Counted from the stretch's first letter, positions 33,931 through 44,056 are shown. The stretch: 64,000 nucleotides of DNA from Labrys miyagiensis (GCF_030160835.1 NZ_BSPC01000024.1:186001-250000), one strand, 5' to 3'. Numbers and translations: made by a program. The notes: a model not told the origin generated them from the letters alone.

Positions 33931-35376
33931 ATGCCATCCGTCGACGCCATGCCCGGGGAAGAGGAATTCGCCGTCCAGCGCGATTCCCGTCTGAGATTGC
34001 TGATTCCGCTGGTGGTCGGCATCGCTTTCCTGATGGAACAGCTCGATTCCACCATCATCGCCACCGCCATTCCCCAGATGGCCGGCGGCCTCGACACCAC
34101 ACCCGTGCGGCTCAACCTCGCCATCACCGCCTATGTGCTGGCGCTGGCCGTTTTCATCCCGGTCAGCGGCTGGTTCGCCGACCGCTTCGGCGCACGGCAG
34201 ATCTTCGTGCTGGCGCTCTCCATCTTCACGGTGAGCTCCGCCTTCTGCGGCATCGCCCAGAATTTCGAGATGCTGCTGGCGATGCGCGTCCTGCAGGGCC
34301 TGGGCGGGGCGATGATGACGCCGGTCGGCCGGCTGATCCTGTTGCGCAGCTTCCCGCGCAAGGAACTCGTCACCGCCATGACCTATATGACGCTGCCCGC
34401 CATCATCGGCCCGGTGATCGGGCCGCTGCTTGGTGGTCTCCTCACCCATTATCTGTCCTGGCGCTGGATCTTCTATGTCAACCTGCCCTTCGGCGTGCTC
34501 GGCATCATCCTGGCGCTGCGCTATGTCGGCGACATCCATGGCAGCCGCGACGTCAAATTCGACTTTCTCGGCTTCCTGATCGTCGGCGCCGCGTGTGCCC
34601 TCCTTCAGTTCGGCATCGAGAATGTTGGCCGGCCGATGATTGCCATTCCCTGGGTTGTCGCGGTGCTCGTGGCCTCCGTGCTGCTGCTCTTCGCCTTCGG
34701 CTGGTATGCGCGGCGTGTGCCCGATCCCGCCGTCGATCTCACGCTCTTTCGCCTGCGATCCTTCAGCGTCGGCACGCTGGCCGGCGGCATCTGCCGTGTG
34801 GGCTTGAACGGCGTGCCCTTCGTGCTGCCGCTGATGCTGCAAGTGGGTTTCGGCATGAGCGCTATCGAATCGGGCTCGATCACCTTCGTCAGCGCCCTGA
34901 GTTCGCTCCTGGTGAGGCCGGTCTCCAAGCACATGCTGCGCCTGTTTGGTTTCGGTCCCGTGCTGTTCTGGAGCGCCGTCGTCGGCTCGGCCCTGGTTGC
35001 TGGCTTTGCGCTGATGCAGGCCGATACGCCGCGCCTCCTGATCACCGGTTATGTCTTCCTGTTCGGCCTGGCGCGCGCCTCGCAGTTCATGACCTCGAAC
35101 ACCTTGTCCTATGCCGACATGCCCTCGGCCCAGCTCAGCAGCGCCACCAGCCTCGGCGGTGTGCTGCAGCAGCTCAGCGTCAGCTTCGGCGTGTCGCTCG
35201 GCGCCATGTTCCTCGGCATCGTCACCTGGGACGGCTCGGCGCTGACACCCGAGCATTTCCACGAGGTCTTCCTCCTGATGGCGATCATCCCCCTCCTCTC
35301 ATTGCCGGGCTTCTTCTTCCTGCACCCGGAGGATGGTGCCGAGGTCAGCCAGCACAAGCGCAAGTCGCGCCTCTAG
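33931..35376 (+). CDS. MFS drug/solute exporter, DHA2-like family
   Basis: The 481-residue membrane protein has about 14 hydrophobic helices, as in DHA2 exporters. Motif A is present as SGWFADRFGARQIFVLAL, and motif C-like GPVIGPLLGGLLTHYLSWRW lies in helix 5. A motif D1-like LMEQLDSTIIATAIPQMA is at helix 1. Family members export drugs, dyes or metabolites with proton exchange; the substrate is not predictable. It stands alone, and its stop codon overlaps that of the convergent SDR gene (CTAG shared). Confidence 0.9.
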   Translation: MPSVDAMPGEEEFAVQRDSRLRLLIPLVVGIAFLMEQLDSTIIATAIPQMAGGLDTTPVRLNLAITAYVLALAVFIPVSGWFADRFGARQIFVLALSIFTVSSAFCGIAQNFEMLLAMRVLQGLGGAMMTPVGRLILLRSFPRKELVTAMTYMTLPAIIGPVIGPLLGGLLTHYLSWRWIFYVNLPFGVLGIILALRYVGDIHGSRDVKFDFLGFLIVGAACALLQFGIENVGRPMIAIPWVVAVLVASVLLLFAFGWYARRVPDPAVDLTLFRLRSFSVGTLAGGICRVGLNGVPFVLPLMLQVGFGMSAIESGSITFVSALSSLLVRPVSKHMLRLFGFGPVLFWSAVVGSALVAGFALMQADTPRLLITGYVFLFGLARASQFMTSNTLSYADMPSAQLSSATSLGGVLQQLSVSFGVSLGAMFLGIVTWDGSALTPEHFHEVFLLMAIIPLLSLPGFFFLHPEDGAEVSQHKRKSRL

Positions 35377-36209
35377 CGCAGGGCGTCGAGCGCAGACCCC
35401 AGCTGGGTCCAGCCTGCCATGGCGGCCGACCAGCGACGGCCGAGGGTCAGCCCGCCATCGATGGCGATGGCCTGGCCAGTGACGAAACTCGCCTCGTCAC
35501 TGGCAAGCCAGAGCGCGGCCTGGGCGACGTCCTCCGGCAGGCCCGCCCGTGGGATCGGCTGGTTGGGGGCGAGCACCGTCTTCATCAGCTCGACGCTGCG
35601 GTCGGCCGCTTCGATATCCAGGCCGACCGCCCGGCCGAAGAGCGGCGTTGCCGTCCCGCCCGGGCAGAGGCAATTGACGCGGATATTGTCCTCGCCAAGC
35701 TCGTTGGCCACCACCCTGGTGAGGTGGATCACCGCTGCCTTTGCCGTACTGTAGATATGGGAGGCGTGCCCGGCGCCGACGCCCGCGATCGAGGCGGTAG
35801 AGAGGATGGAGCCGCTCTTGCGCGCCCGCATCACCGGGGCGGCATGTTTCATGCCCAGGAAGACGCTTCGCAGCAAGACGGCCAGGCCGGTGTCGAAATC
35901 GGCGGCTGAGATGTCGGCGATCGAGCCACCGGGGGTGGCCGCGCCGGCATTGTTGAACAGCACGTCGAGCTGGCCGTGCCGATGGATGGCATGCGCGATG
36001 AGGGCGGCGATGTCGTCCTCGCGGGTAACGTCGGCATGGCGATAGTCCACCGCGGGCCCGAGCCGCTCGGCCAGCTTCTCGCCCTTGCCGTCCTGCAGGT
36101 CGGCGATGACGAGGCGGGCGCCCTCCTCGACGAACAGCTCCGCCGTGGCGAGTCCGATACCGCTCGCGGCGCCCGTGATGACGGCAACTTTCCCGCTCAA
36201 TCGGCCCAT
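35373..36209 (-). CDS. Short-chain dehydrogenase/reductase (SDR)
   Basis: The 278-residue classical SDR has the cofactor motif VITGAASGIGLATAELF (TGxxxGIG), an acidic VIADLQDG that favours NAD(H), VLFNNAGAATPG (NNAG), the catalytic Ser in LSTASIAGVG, and YSTAKAAVIHLTR (YxxxK). LCPGGTATPLF follows. The start at 36209 begins MGRLSGKVAVITG. The C-terminal tail after DGGLTLGRRW is longer than usual. The substrate is unknown. It is divergent from the sterol-desaturase-like gene and convergent with the MFS gene, its stop overlapping. Confidence 0.92.
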   Translation of the reverse strand: MGRLSGKVAVITGAASGIGLATAELFVEEGARLVIADLQDGKGEKLAERLGPAVDYRHADVTREDDIAALIAHAIHRHGQLDVLFNNAGAATPGGSIADISAADFDTGLAVLLRSVFLGMKHAAPVMRARKSGSILSTASIAGVGAGHASHIYSTAKAAVIHLTRVVANELGEDNIRVNCLCPGGTATPLFGRAVGLDIEAADRSVELMKTVLAPNQPIPRAGLPEDVAQAALWLASDEASFVTGQAIAIDGGLTLGRRWSAAMAGWTQLGSALDALR

Positions 36210-36392
36210 GGCTGCCTCCCCTGTGCTCCATGCCAGCCATCGGAAATGCAGACGGCGCGGCTTCGAGCTTACCAGAAATGGGCTGTGGGGCGCGCTCCTC
36301 CGGAGAGGGTGCGACAACACCCTGTATTCTCCACTCCTTGCGCGATAACCTGCCTTGCAAGGACGTTGGCGACAGACTCCGGGATCACAGGG

Positions 36393-37415
36393 ATGGATGA
36401 CACGCTCTATGGCAAGCGCGACAAGCGCGGGGACTGGAAGCCTCTCAAATTCCTGGAATATCCGCCCGTCTTCGTCTGGCCCGCCCAGCCCAGGCGCTTC
36501 CTGCGCTGGTTCTTCGGCTATCCCGGCTACATCCTGCCCTGGAATCTCGGCTACGCCGCGCTGAGCCTGGTTTTCTGGCTCTATCTGACGCCGCCGATGG
36601 CCGAGATGAAGAGCTTTGCGCCGGGCTGGATCCTCTTCCTTCTCATTCGCAACGCCCTGATCGTGCTGGCAGTGTTTGGCGCCTTCCATCTCAGGCTCTA
36701 TTGGCTGCGCAGGCAAGGCACCGCCTTCAAATACAATACCAAATGGCCCTCGACCGGCAATCCCGTCTTCCTGTTCGGCAACCAGACGGTAGACAACATG
36801 ATCTGGACGCTGGGTAGCGGCGTGCCAATCTGGACGGCCTATGAGGTGCTGACACTCTGGGCCTTCGCCAATGGCTATATCCCCTATGTCAGCTTTGCCG
36901 AGCATCCGGTCTATTGCACGGTGATCCTGCTGCTGATCCCCTTCTTCCGGGAGGTGCATTTCTATCTCGTGCACCGGATGATCCACTGGCCGCCGCTCTA
37001 TCATTCAGTGCACAAGCTGCACCACAACAATGTCAATCCGGGGCCCTGGTCGGGGCTCGCCATGCATCCGGTCGAGCACCTGCTCTATTTCTCGGGCGTG
37101 TTCATCCATTGGATCGTGCCTTCGCACCCCTTCCACGCCATCTTCCATCTCCAGCATCTCGGCCTGGTGCCGGCGCAGGGCCATGTCGGCTTCGACAAGA
37201 TCGTGGTGGGCGAGCGCTCGGCCATCGATACCCACGCCTATGAGCACTACCTCCACCACAAATATTTCGAGTGCAATTACACGGACGGCGCCATCCCGAT
37301 CGACAAATGGCTGGGCACCTTCCACGACGGTTCGCCCGAGGCGCAGGAGCGCATGGACAAGCGCTTCATGGAGCGGGCGGCAAAGCAGGCTGCGAAGAGG
37401 GCGAAGAAGGGGTGA
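36393..37415 (+). CDS. Sterol desaturase / fatty acid hydroxylase superfamily membrane oxidase
   Basis: The 340-residue integral membrane protein has the histidine clusters that bind the di-iron centre: HFYLVHRMIHWPPLYHSVHKLHH (H-x3-H, then H-x2-HH) and EHYLHHKYFECNY near the C-terminus. About four membrane segments precede and separate them. Members hydroxylate or desaturate lipids, including sterols, hopanoids and fatty acyl chains; which one is open. A charged tail (QAAKRAKKG) ends the protein. It is convergent with the sugar permease, and an inverted-repeat element fills the gap. Confidence 0.87.
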   Translation: MDDTLYGKRDKRGDWKPLKFLEYPPVFVWPAQPRRFLRWFFGYPGYILPWNLGYAALSLVFWLYLTPPMAEMKSFAPGWILFLLIRNALIVLAVFGAFHLRLYWLRRQGTAFKYNTKWPSTGNPVFLFGNQTVDNMIWTLGSGVPIWTAYEVLTLWAFANGYIPYVSFAEHPVYCTVILLLIPFFREVHFYLVHRMIHWPPLYHSVHKLHHNNVNPGPWSGLAMHPVEHLLYFSGVFIHWIVPSHPFHAIFHLQHLGLVPAQGHVGFDKIVVGERSAIDTHAYEHYLHHKYFECNYTDGAIPIDKWLGTFHDGSPEAQERMDKRFMERAAKQAAKRAKKG

Positions 37416-37418
37416 TTG

Positions 37419-37492
37419 GTGTGCCGATCTCCAGATCGGCACGGAAACGGTACCCTTTGAGAAAGAATTGCCGACCTGCAGGTCGGCACACC
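37419..37492. repeat. Hairpin-tipped inverted-repeat element, GCCGATCT-CC-AGATCGGC family
   Basis: The arms 37419-37440 and 37471-37492 share GGTGTGCCGA edges with hairpin cores GCCGATCTCCAGATCGGC (left) and CCGACCTGCAGGTCGG (right). It begins 3 nt after the desaturase stop and ends 1 nt before the permease stop, filling the convergent gap exactly. Confidence 0.87.
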
Positions 37493-37493
37493 C

Positions 37494-38522
37494 TTACGTC
37501 CGCGTTGCGCCGCTCGACATCCTGATCCGATCCAGCGCCACGGCGCCGATGATCACCAGGCCCTTGATGATATATTGCCAGATGTCGGAAATGCCGATCA
37601 GCACCAGGCCGTTGGAGAGCACGGCGATGATGAGGGCGCCGATCAGCGTGCCCCAGATCGAGCCGACGCCGCCCACGAAGGAGGTGCCGCCGAGAATGAC
37701 GGCGGTGATGGCGTCGAGCTCATAGGTGAGGCCGAGCTGCAGGCCGTTGGCGGCGTAGAGGCGGGCCGCCGACATCGCACCGCCGAGGCCGGCGCACAGG
37801 CCCGACATGCCATAGACGAACAGCAGGATGAACCAGACCTTGATGCCCGACAGGCGCGCCGCCTCGGCATTGCCGCCGACGGCATAGATGCGCACGCCCA
37901 GCACGGTGCGCCGCAGGATCAGCCAGGAGATGATCACGGTGGCGCAAGCAATCACCATCAGCCAGGGGATGCCGAACAGCGAGCCGTTGCCGATGAAGTC
38001 GAAGGGCAGGCTGGCGTTGAAGATCGTCTTGTCCTCGCCGAGCAGGCGGGCGAGGCCGCGCACCGCGGTCATCGAGCCGAGCGTGACGATGAAGGGCGGC
38101 AGGCGCAGGAAGGCGATCAGCGCACCATTGATCAGGCCGAGGATGCCACCTGTCACCAGAGCGGCGACCAGGCCCATCATGCCCCAATTGGGGATGAGCG
38201 AGACGATCAGCGCCACCATGGCCGCGGCGGCCAGCACCGCGCCGACCGAGAGGTCGATGCCGCCCGTGAGGATCACGAAGGTCATGCCGGCGGCGAGCAC
38301 CGTGTTGATCGAGGCCTGCTGGGCCACGATCGACAGGTTGTTCCAGGACATGAAGCGGCCCGCGCTCCATGACAGGCCGCCCGTTTCGACATAGGCCGAG
38401 AGCAGTTGGAAGAGGATCGCGATCAGGAGGAGGGCCGGCAGCATGCCGAGCGCCCGGAGGGTACCGGCAAGAACGACCTTGCGGCGCTGGGCGTCCGTGG
38501 CGGACGTGTTGGTTGAGGTCAT
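37494..38522 (-). CDS. Sugar/polyol ABC transporter permease (RbsC-like)
   Basis: The 342-residue inner-membrane permease of the BPD_transp_2 (ribose/xylose/galactose) family has 8-10 hydrophobic helices. The signature INTVLAAGMTFVILTGGIDLSVGA lies at about residues 75-98, and GGTSFVGGVGSIWGTLIGAL is near the end. It forms the membrane channel with the two-domain ATPase encoded just upstream, and takes substrate from the periplasmic binding protein encoded at 41831. It is last in the transport operon. Confidence 0.92.
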   Translation of the reverse strand: MTSTNTSATDAQRRKVVLAGTLRALGMLPALLLIAILFQLLSAYVETGGLSWSAGRFMSWNNLSIVAQQASINTVLAAGMTFVILTGGIDLSVGAVLAAAAMVALIVSLIPNWGMMGLVAALVTGGILGLINGALIAFLRLPPFIVTLGSMTAVRGLARLLGEDKTIFNASLPFDFIGNGSLFGIPWLMVIACATVIISWLILRRTVLGVRIYAVGGNAEAARLSGIKVWFILLFVYGMSGLCAGLGGAMSAARLYAANGLQLGLTYELDAITAVILGGTSFVGGVGSIWGTLIGALIIAVLSNGLVLIGISDIWQYIIKGLVIIGAVALDRIRMSSGATRT

Positions 38523-38570
38523 CGCACTGTCCTGTCTGGTACTGGTTGTCGCCCGGCTATCGAGCCGGCC

Positions 38571-40112
38571 TCAAGCTGCTTCCCTGCTCGCCGCCGAGGT
38601 GGCGATGGCCATGATGTTCTCCTGGCTGATCGGCTGCGCCCCGGGGGTGCCGCCGAGTTCGCCGGCGATATGGCCTTCGCGCATCACCACCACGCGGTCG
38701 CAGATGCCGACGATCTCCGGCAGTTCGGAGGAGATCACGGCGACGCCGACGCCTTCGCGCGCGAGCTTGTCGATCAGGCGGTAGATTTCCGACTTGGCGC
38801 CGATATCGACGCCGCGCGTCGGCTCGTCGAGGATCAGCACGCGCGGCTTGGTCTCGAGCAGGCGGGAGAGCAGCACCTTCTGCTGGTTGCCGCCGGAGAG
38901 GCCCCCGACCGTTGCATCGGGGGTCGGCGTGCGGATGCCGGTGGCCTGGATCGCCGCCAGAGCGCGCTTCTTCGCCCTGCCGAGATTGAGCAGGCCGCCG
39001 GGCAGGGAGTCCCGGGCGATCACACCCAGATTGATGTTCTCGGAGACCGTCATGTCGAGCATCAGGCCGAGCAGCTTGCGGTCCTCGGTGAGATAGGCGA
39101 TGCCCGCGTCGAGGGCATCGAGCGGGGTCTTGATGTGAACCTCCTTGCCATCGACGCTCACGGTACCCGACACCTTGGGATCGGCGCCGTAGACGAGGCG
39201 GGCGAGCTCGGTGCGGCCGGCGCCGACCAGGCCGGCAATGCCGAGCACTTCGCCCTCGTGGATCTCGAAGGAGCAGGGCTGGATGCGCCCGCCATCGCGG
39301 ATGTCCTTGACGGAGAGGATGGTACGGCCGCGGCATTGATGGGCGTCATGCTCCTTCTTGTAGAAGGAGGAGAGGTCGCGCCCGACCATCATGCGCACGA
39401 CGGCGGCGGGGGTGATGTCGGCATGGTCGAGCGTGCCGACATAGGTGCCGTCGCGCAGCACGGAGACACGGTCGGAAAGCTCGTAGACCTCCTTCATGCG
39501 GTGGCTGATATAGACGATGGCGAGCCCCTCGCCGCGCAACTGCCGCACCAGAGCGAACAGGCGCTCGGTTTCGCGCTCGGACAGGGTGGTGGTGGGCTCG
39601 TCCATGATCAGCACGCGCGAGTGGGCATGCACGGCGCGGGCAATCTCGACCAGCTGCCGCTCGGCGATCGACAGATCCTGGACCCTGTCGCGGGCCGTGA
39701 AGGTGGCTCCGAGCCGCTGCAGCAAGCCCTCGATACCGGCATTCATGGCGCCGCGGTCGACGAAGCCGGCCTTGCTTCGCTCTCGGCCGAGATAGATATT
39801 CTCGGCGACGGTGAGGTTCGGCGAGAGCGCCAGCTCCTGGTAGATGATGGCGATGCCGAGCTGCTTGGCGGCCATTGGGCCATTGATCGCCACTTTCTGC
39901 CCATCGATCAGGATCTCCGAGCCCTCGTCCGGCACATAGGCGCCCGAGAGGATCTTCATCAGGGTCGACTTGCCGGCGCCGTTCTCCCCCATCAGGGCAT
40001 GGATCTCGCCCAGCCGAACGTCAAGGGAGACGTTCCTGAGAGCCTGCACCCGGCCGAACGTCTTGGAAACATTGCGCATTTCTAGAAAAGGGTGCGTGTC
40101 CGCAGCGTTCAT
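38571..40112 (-). CDS. Sugar/polyol ABC transporter ATP-binding protein (RbsA-like, two ABC domains)
   Basis: The 513-residue protein has two fused ABC cassettes, as in RbsA/XylG. The first has Walker [15 protein letters not shown] and signature [14 protein letters not shown]; the second has the degenerate P-loop [13 protein letters not shown] and [13 protein letters not shown], followed by [19 protein letters not shown]. It powers import of the sugar or polyol. The start at 40112 is preceded by GGGAGAGGTGG; an ATG 18 nt upstream is possible. It lies between the polyol dehydrogenase and the permease. Confidence 0.93.
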   Translation of the reverse strand: MNAADTHPFLEMRNVSKTFGRVQALRNVSLDVRLGEIHALMGENGAGKSTLMKILSGAYVPDEGSEILIDGQKVAINGPMAAKQLGIAIIYQELALSPNLTVAENIYLGRERSKAGFVDRGAMNAGIEGLLQRLGATFTARDRVQDLSIAERQLVEIARAVHAHSRVLIMDEPTTTLSERETERLFALVRQLRGEGLAIVYISHRMKEVYELSDRVSVLRDGTYVGTLDHADITPAAVVRMMVGRDLSSFYKKEHDAHQCRGRTILSVKDIRDGGRIQPCSFEIHEGEVLGIAGLVGAGRTELARLVYGADPKVSGTVSVDGKEVHIKTPLDALDAGIAYLTEDRKLLGLMLDMTVSENINLGVIARDSLPGGLLNLGRAKKRALAAIQATGIRTPTPDATVGGLSGGNQQKVLLSRLLETKPRVLILDEPTRGVDIGAKSEIYRLIDKLAREGVGVAVISSELPEIVGICDRVVVMREGHIAGELGGTPGAQPISQENIMAIATSAASREAA

Positions 40113-40156
40113 CCACCTCTCCCTTCCCATCCGCTCTTGCCGGCGAGTTCGATTGG

Positions 40157-41632
40157 TCAGACCATAATTGCGTCCAGTGTCGCAGCAGTTCCCCGTTCTG
40201 CCAATAGTTTCGACAGGGACTGGTAAATCTCGGCGAAGGCCGGGCTCTCCCTCAGGCCGAGGCCGCGGAAAGCGGTGATGTCGAGCACCGCCATCGGGCC
40301 GCCGGCGCGCAGCTTCTGCCAGTCCTCCGCGCCGATCTGCGGCTCGAAGATCTCATAGGACACGCCCTTGTCGTCGACGCCGCCGAGATAGCGCGCGAAG
40401 CAGGCGATCAGGAAGGCCTCGCGCGTCAGATCGGCCTTGCGGGCGATGAGCTCGCCGATGGTCCTGCCGTGGAAGACATTGATCTTGGAAGCGCCGTCGC
40501 CCGCCACGCGCAAGAGCGTGTCCTTGATGGCGGGGTTGGCGAAGCGCTCGATCACCTTGTCGGTGAAACCTTCGACGTCATATCCCGCGGGCGGCTCGAC
40601 GAGACGGCGGGAATCGAGGTCCCAGAAATTCCGGAGGAGGCGGGGAATGCGTGCATCGCGCATGCCTTCGTCGACGAAGCGCGCGCCCATCAGCAGCGAG
40701 GGATAGCACATCAGCATATGGGCGGCGTTGGAGAGCCGGCCCTTCACCGCGACATAGGCGCCGACCTGGTCGCTGAACACCACGTCGCCAAGCTCCAATT
40801 GTGGACGGCCGGCGCTGAAACGGTCCTCGACCACCCATTTGGTATAGGTCTCGCAAGTGGCGGCGAGGAGATCATCGACACCGGTGGCGGCAACGATGCG
40901 CTTGCGGTCTTCCTCCGACACGTGGGGGGCGATGCGGTCGACCATCGAGTTGGGGAAGGCGCCATTCACCTCGATCCAGGCGGCGAGGCCGGGATCATAG
41001 GCGCGGGCAAAGCCCAGCACCGCCTTGCGGCTGGTATCGCCATTGCGCTGGAGATTGTCGCAGGACATCACCGTGAAGGGCGGCAGGCCGGCGGCGCGGC
41101 GGCGCGCGAGGCCGGCAACGATATAGCCGAAGGCAGTCCTCGGTGGTTGGCCGGCAAGGTCGCTGGCGACATCCGGCGTGTCGAGGCGGAACTCGCCGGT
41201 GACCTCGTCGATATTGTAGCCACCCTCGGTGATGGTGAGCGAGACGATGCGTGTGAGGGGATCGGCAAGGCGCCGGAGCACAGCTTCGGGATCGGCCGGA
41301 GCGTGGAGATATTCGACCATGGCGCCGACGATCTGCGTCTGCCTGGGCGTCGGCGAGGTCAGCTCGGTGACGGTGTAGAGATTGTCCTGGCGACGATAGG
41401 CTTCGGCTTTCGCCCGTGACGATGCGCTGTCGAGCAGGCCGACGCCCGAGATCGCCCAAGTCTCATGGCCGGGATGGTGCAGGCAGGTCTCGACCACTAG
41501 CGCCTGGTGGACGCGATGAAAATTGCCGACGCCGAGATGCACGATACCCGGTTGCAGGCGGCTGCGGTCATAGGTCGGTTTGGTGACGTTGGGCCCGAAG
41601 AAGGCCAGGGTCTCGCTGCGAAGCGCGGTCAC
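40157..41632 (-). CDS. Mannitol dehydrogenase family polyol dehydrogenase
   Basis: The 491-residue NAD-dependent long-chain polyol dehydrogenase has the nucleotide-binding opening [19 protein letters not shown], the central [34 protein letters not shown], and the [20 protein letters not shown] segment that carries the catalytic residues of the family (K, N, H). Family members oxidise mannitol, arabinitol or sorbitol, or reduce fructuronate. It should convert the imported polyol to a ketose for the PfkB kinase. The start is GTG, behind AAAGGAAAGCC. Confidence 0.9.
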   Translation of the reverse strand: MTALRSETLAFFGPNVTKPTYDRSRLQPGIVHLGVGNFHRVHQALVVETCLHHPGHETWAISGVGLLDSASSRAKAEAYRRQDNLYTVTELTSPTPRQTQIVGAMVEYLHAPADPEAVLRRLADPLTRIVSLTITEGGYNIDEVTGEFRLDTPDVASDLAGQPPRTAFGYIVAGLARRRAAGLPPFTVMSCDNLQRNGDTSRKAVLGFARAYDPGLAAWIEVNGAFPNSMVDRIAPHVSEEDRKRIVAATGVDDLLAATCETYTKWVVEDRFSAGRPQLELGDVVFSDQVGAYVAVKGRLSNAAHMLMCYPSLLMGARFVDEGMRDARIPRLLRNFWDLDSRRLVEPPAGYDVEGFTDKVIERFANPAIKDTLLRVAGDGASKINVFHGRTIGELIARKADLTREAFLIACFARYLGGVDDKGVSYEIFEPQIGAEDWQKLRAGGPMAVLDITAFRGLGLRESPAFAEIYQSLSKLLAERGTAATLDAIMV

Positions 41633-41780
41633 GGGTTGGGCTTTCCTTTAGGGGCCGGTCCTCCCCGGCAGAGGGATGAGGGCCTAGCTGGGAACGTGCG
41701 GCTGTCACATCCGGAAGGTCGCCCACCGATCGATGTGTCACGCTGCCATATCCAGGCCCCCACCCCTCTTTGGGAGCGCC

Positions 41781-41798
41781 TTCTCCCGTGCGGGAGAA
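41781..41798. promoter_or_regulatory. Intercistronic hairpin between binding-protein and dehydrogenase genes
   Basis: TTCTCCCG-TG-CGGGAGAA is a perfect 8-bp stem with a 2-nt loop, 33 nt downstream of the binding-protein stop. There is no T tract on the minus strand. In solute-importer operons such a hairpin often protects the binding-protein message and lowers downstream expression; that role is inferred. An AAATCGCAAAACGCTTT repeat piece lies beside it. Confidence 0.5.
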
Positions 41799-41830
41799 AG
41801 CGAGTCCGGCAAATCGCAAAACGCTTTGGC

Positions 41831-42790
41831 TCAGTCGTCGTGCTTGGAGTTCCAGCCCTTGTATTCGTTGACGTTTTCGCGCGTCACGAGGGCGGAGGGG
41901 ATCAGGATCAGCGCCTTCTCGGGCTTCTTGCCGTTGATGAGATTGAGACCGATCTCAACGGCTGTCTTGGGAATGGCGTAGAAGTCCTGGCTGGCCGAGG
42001 CCTTGATCATGTCGAGGCCGGGATCCTTCAGCGCCGCCTCGATATCGGGCGAACCGTCCACGGACGTGATGAAGAATTCGCCGCGGCCCGCCTGCTTGGC
42101 GGCGAGCGCCGTGCCGATGGCCTGCGGATCGTTGATGGTGAAGATGGCGCCGATCTTCGGGAAGCGGGTCAGGTAGCCCTGGGCCGCCGCGAGGCCCCCG
42201 TCACGCGAGCCCTTGCCGTCCTGATCGTCCGAGAGGACCTTGAGGTCGGGATATTTGGCGAAAACTTCCTTGCAGCCGACCACGCGGTCGACGACGGCCG
42301 AGACCTGCGGGCCGTTCTCGATGATGACGTTGCCTTTGCCGCTCAGCTTGTCGGCGATGTACTGGCAGGAGATGCGACCGGCCATGACATTGTCGGTGGT
42401 GATGGCGGCGTCCGCTCCGTCGGCCACGGTGTCGAAGGCGATGACCGGGATGCCGGCGGCCTGTGCCTTCTTGATGGCAGGCGTGATCGCCTTGGGATCG
42501 CCGGGGTTCAGGAGGATGAAGTCGACGCCGGCGGCGATGAAATTGTCGATCTGGTTGAACTGCTTGCCGAGGTCGTAGTCATAGCCGACAGCGGTGACCT
42601 GGGCGTTGGGATTGGCCTTCTTGATCAGCTGCGTCGCCGTGTTGGCGATGATCACGAAGCCGGGATTGCCCATCGAACCCACGGAAATCCCGACCGATTT
42701 CACGTCCTTGGCGAGGCCCGCGCCGCCAGCGGCCAGGGCAATGGCCGTGCCCGTCAGAGCCACGGCAGCAAGATGCTTGATGGTCTTCAT
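41831..42790 (-). CDS. Periplasmic sugar/polyol-binding protein (RbsB-like)
   Basis: The 319-residue solute-binding protein of the Peripla_BP_4 group has a signal peptide (about residues 1-28: KHLAAVALTGTAIALAAGGAGLA). The type I binding fold shows VGISVGSMGNPGFVIIANTA, NFIAAGVDFILLNPGDPKAI and FDTVADGADAAITTDN. It delivers its ligand to the RbsC/RbsA-like transporter encoded downstream. A GGGAGGTTACC ribosome site and a perfect palindrome (42806-42821) lie just upstream, so it is the first gene of the transport operon and a likely LacI target. Confidence 0.93.
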   Translation of the reverse strand: MKTIKHLAAVALTGTAIALAAGGAGLAKDVKSVGISVGSMGNPGFVIIANTATQLIKKANPNAQVTAVGYDYDLGKQFNQIDNFIAAGVDFILLNPGDPKAITPAIKKAQAAGIPVIAFDTVADGADAAITTDNVMAGRISCQYIADKLSGKGNVIIENGPQVSAVVDRVVGCKEVFAKYPDLKVLSDDQDGKGSRDGGLAAAQGYLTRFPKIGAIFTINDPQAIGTALAAKQAGRGEFFITSVDGSPDIEAALKDPGLDMIKASASQDFYAIPKTAVEIGLNLINGKKPEKALILIPSALVTRENVNEYKGWNSKHDD

Positions 42791-42805
42791 GGTAACCTCC
42801 CTTTT

Positions 42806-42821
42806 GTGAGATCGATCTCAT
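42806..42821. promoter_or_regulatory. Probable LacI-family operator (site 1)
   Basis: GTGAGATCGATCTCAT contains the perfect 14-bp palindrome TGAGATCGATCTCA. It lies 15 nt before the start codon of the binding-protein gene. Its reverse complement is identical over all 16 bp to the site at 46203-46218 in front of the hexulose-phosphate genes. The central CG and size suit a LacI-type repressor such as the one encoded at 42887-43981. Confidence 0.8.
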
Positions 42822-42886
42822 GTTTTTTTACACGTCCCACTTTAAACTTTGTCCCCGATTGTCGCGGGGTTGTCAACGGCAAAGGC

Positions 42887-43981
42887 CTATCCGGTGAGAT
42901 CGAAAACCGACTCGCGGTCCACCAGCACGGTCGGCAATTCGATCGCCTGCGGCGCGACCCCGCCCCGGATCTGCCGGACCAGCGTGGTGACGGCTGCCCT
43001 GCCCATCTCGTAGATCGGGCGCTGCACCACGGAGATGGCCGGGGTCAGGACCCGTGACCAGGGCGATTCATCGAAGCTGATCAGGGCGATATCCTTGCCG
43101 ATCGTGAGGCCGAGCTCGCGGCAGGCGGCCATGGCGCCGACCGCCATTTCCTCGCAGGTCGCCAGGATCGCGGTCGGGCGTGGCTCCATGCCGAGGATGG
43201 AGAGCGCCGCCTGCGTGACGGTTGGCAGGTCATTGCGGGTGTAGCGCACCCAGGCGTTGGGCAGTTCCAGACCGGCTTCGCGCAGCGCCTCTCTTGCCCC
43301 GGCGACACGGTCGCGCACGGTGGAGACAGCCCGGCGGGGCAGGGTCGTGCCGTGGGAACGGACGGCGACGGTGGAAACCAGGAGGCCTATGCGGGTGTGG
43401 CCGCGGGCGATGAAGAGTTCAACGGCATCGCGCGCGCCGCTGCGGTCATCGGTGGTCACCGTGCTCGCCGGCATGTCGGTGATGCGGCGGTCGAGCAGGA
43501 CGAGGCGGCTCGAGAGTTCGCCGACGCGACGCAGATGGTCGTTGTGATCGGGTGAGGAGGGCACCACGATCAGGCCATCGACGCGCTTTTCGGCCAGCAC
43601 GCGCACAGCCTCGATCTCGCGCGCGATGTCGTCGTCCGTATTGATGATCAGAGCTTGGTAGCCATGTTCCGCGCAGGTGTCGATGATGGCCCGCGCGGCG
43701 GCGGCGAAGAAGGAATTGCTGATATCGGCGATGACGACGCCGATCGCCAGCGTCTTGCCGGCGCGCATGGCGCGGGCGACCTCGTTGAGGCGATAGTTCA
43801 GCTTTTGCGCGGCGGCGGTCACGCGCTCGCGCGTCTCGTTGCCCACGAAGCCATAGCCGCCGAGGGCACGGGCGGCGGTGGCGCGCGAGACCTTGGCGAG
43901 GCGTGCGACGTCGATCAGGCGGGCGGGGCGGCTGCCCTCTTCGGCCTCGCGTTCGTCGCTGGATAGTGTGGTGTTGGCCAT
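42887..43981 (-). CDS. LacI-family transcriptional regulator
   Basis: The 364-residue regulator has the LacI headpiece LIDVARLAKVSRATAARALG at about residues 22-41, the hinge helix RLNEVARAMRAGK, and a periplasmic-binding-protein-type sensor domain with IGVVIADISNSFFAAAARA, VDGLIVVPSS and ALISFDESPWSRVLTP. It lies between the binding-protein gene and the kinase gene, on the same strand. It probably represses both transcription units through the twin palindromes at 42806 and 46203, with a pathway sugar or sugar phosphate as inducer. Confidence 0.93.
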   Translation of the reverse strand: MANTTLSSDEREAEEGSRPARLIDVARLAKVSRATAARALGGYGFVGNETRERVTAAAQKLNYRLNEVARAMRAGKTLAIGVVIADISNSFFAAAARAIIDTCAEHGYQALIINTDDDIAREIEAVRVLAEKRVDGLIVVPSSPDHNDHLRRVGELSSRLVLLDRRITDMPASTVTTDDRSGARDAVELFIARGHTRIGLLVSTVAVRSHGTTLPRRAVSTVRDRVAGAREALREAGLELPNAWVRYTRNDLPTVTQAALSILGMEPRPTAILATCEEMAVGAMAACRELGLTIGKDIALISFDESPWSRVLTPAISVVQRPIYEMGRAAVTTLVRQIRGGVAPQAIELPTVLVDRESVFDLTG

Positions 43982-44027
43982 GCTTCCTCTTCGAGCCTGC
44001 TACCCTCCGGAGAGCAGGCGCTATTGG

Positions 44028-44050
44028 GGGTCTGAAGACCCGCCTCCCGA
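44028..44050. repeat. Solitary arm of the GGGTCT-TC-AGACCC element family
   Basis: GGGTCTGAAGACCCGCCTCC matches the right arm of the element at 2706-2781. The core forms a 6-bp hairpin with a 2-nt loop. No second arm is nearby. It lies 6 nt after the kinase stop codon (minus strand). Confidence 0.7.
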
Positions 44051-44056
44051 ATTCTC

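Noticed and set aside
33772-35262. 496-codon minus-strand frame opposite the MFS gene, extremely rich in His, Glu, Asp and Gln
   Set aside because: It looked like a possible metal-binding protein, but it is the reverse of hydrophobic MFS codons, which produces such composition.
35373-37004. 543-codon fusion frame joining an upstream region to the SDR
   Set aside because: The part before 36209 is the antisense of the sterol-desaturase gene; the SDR begins with its own standard MGRLSGKVAVITG start.
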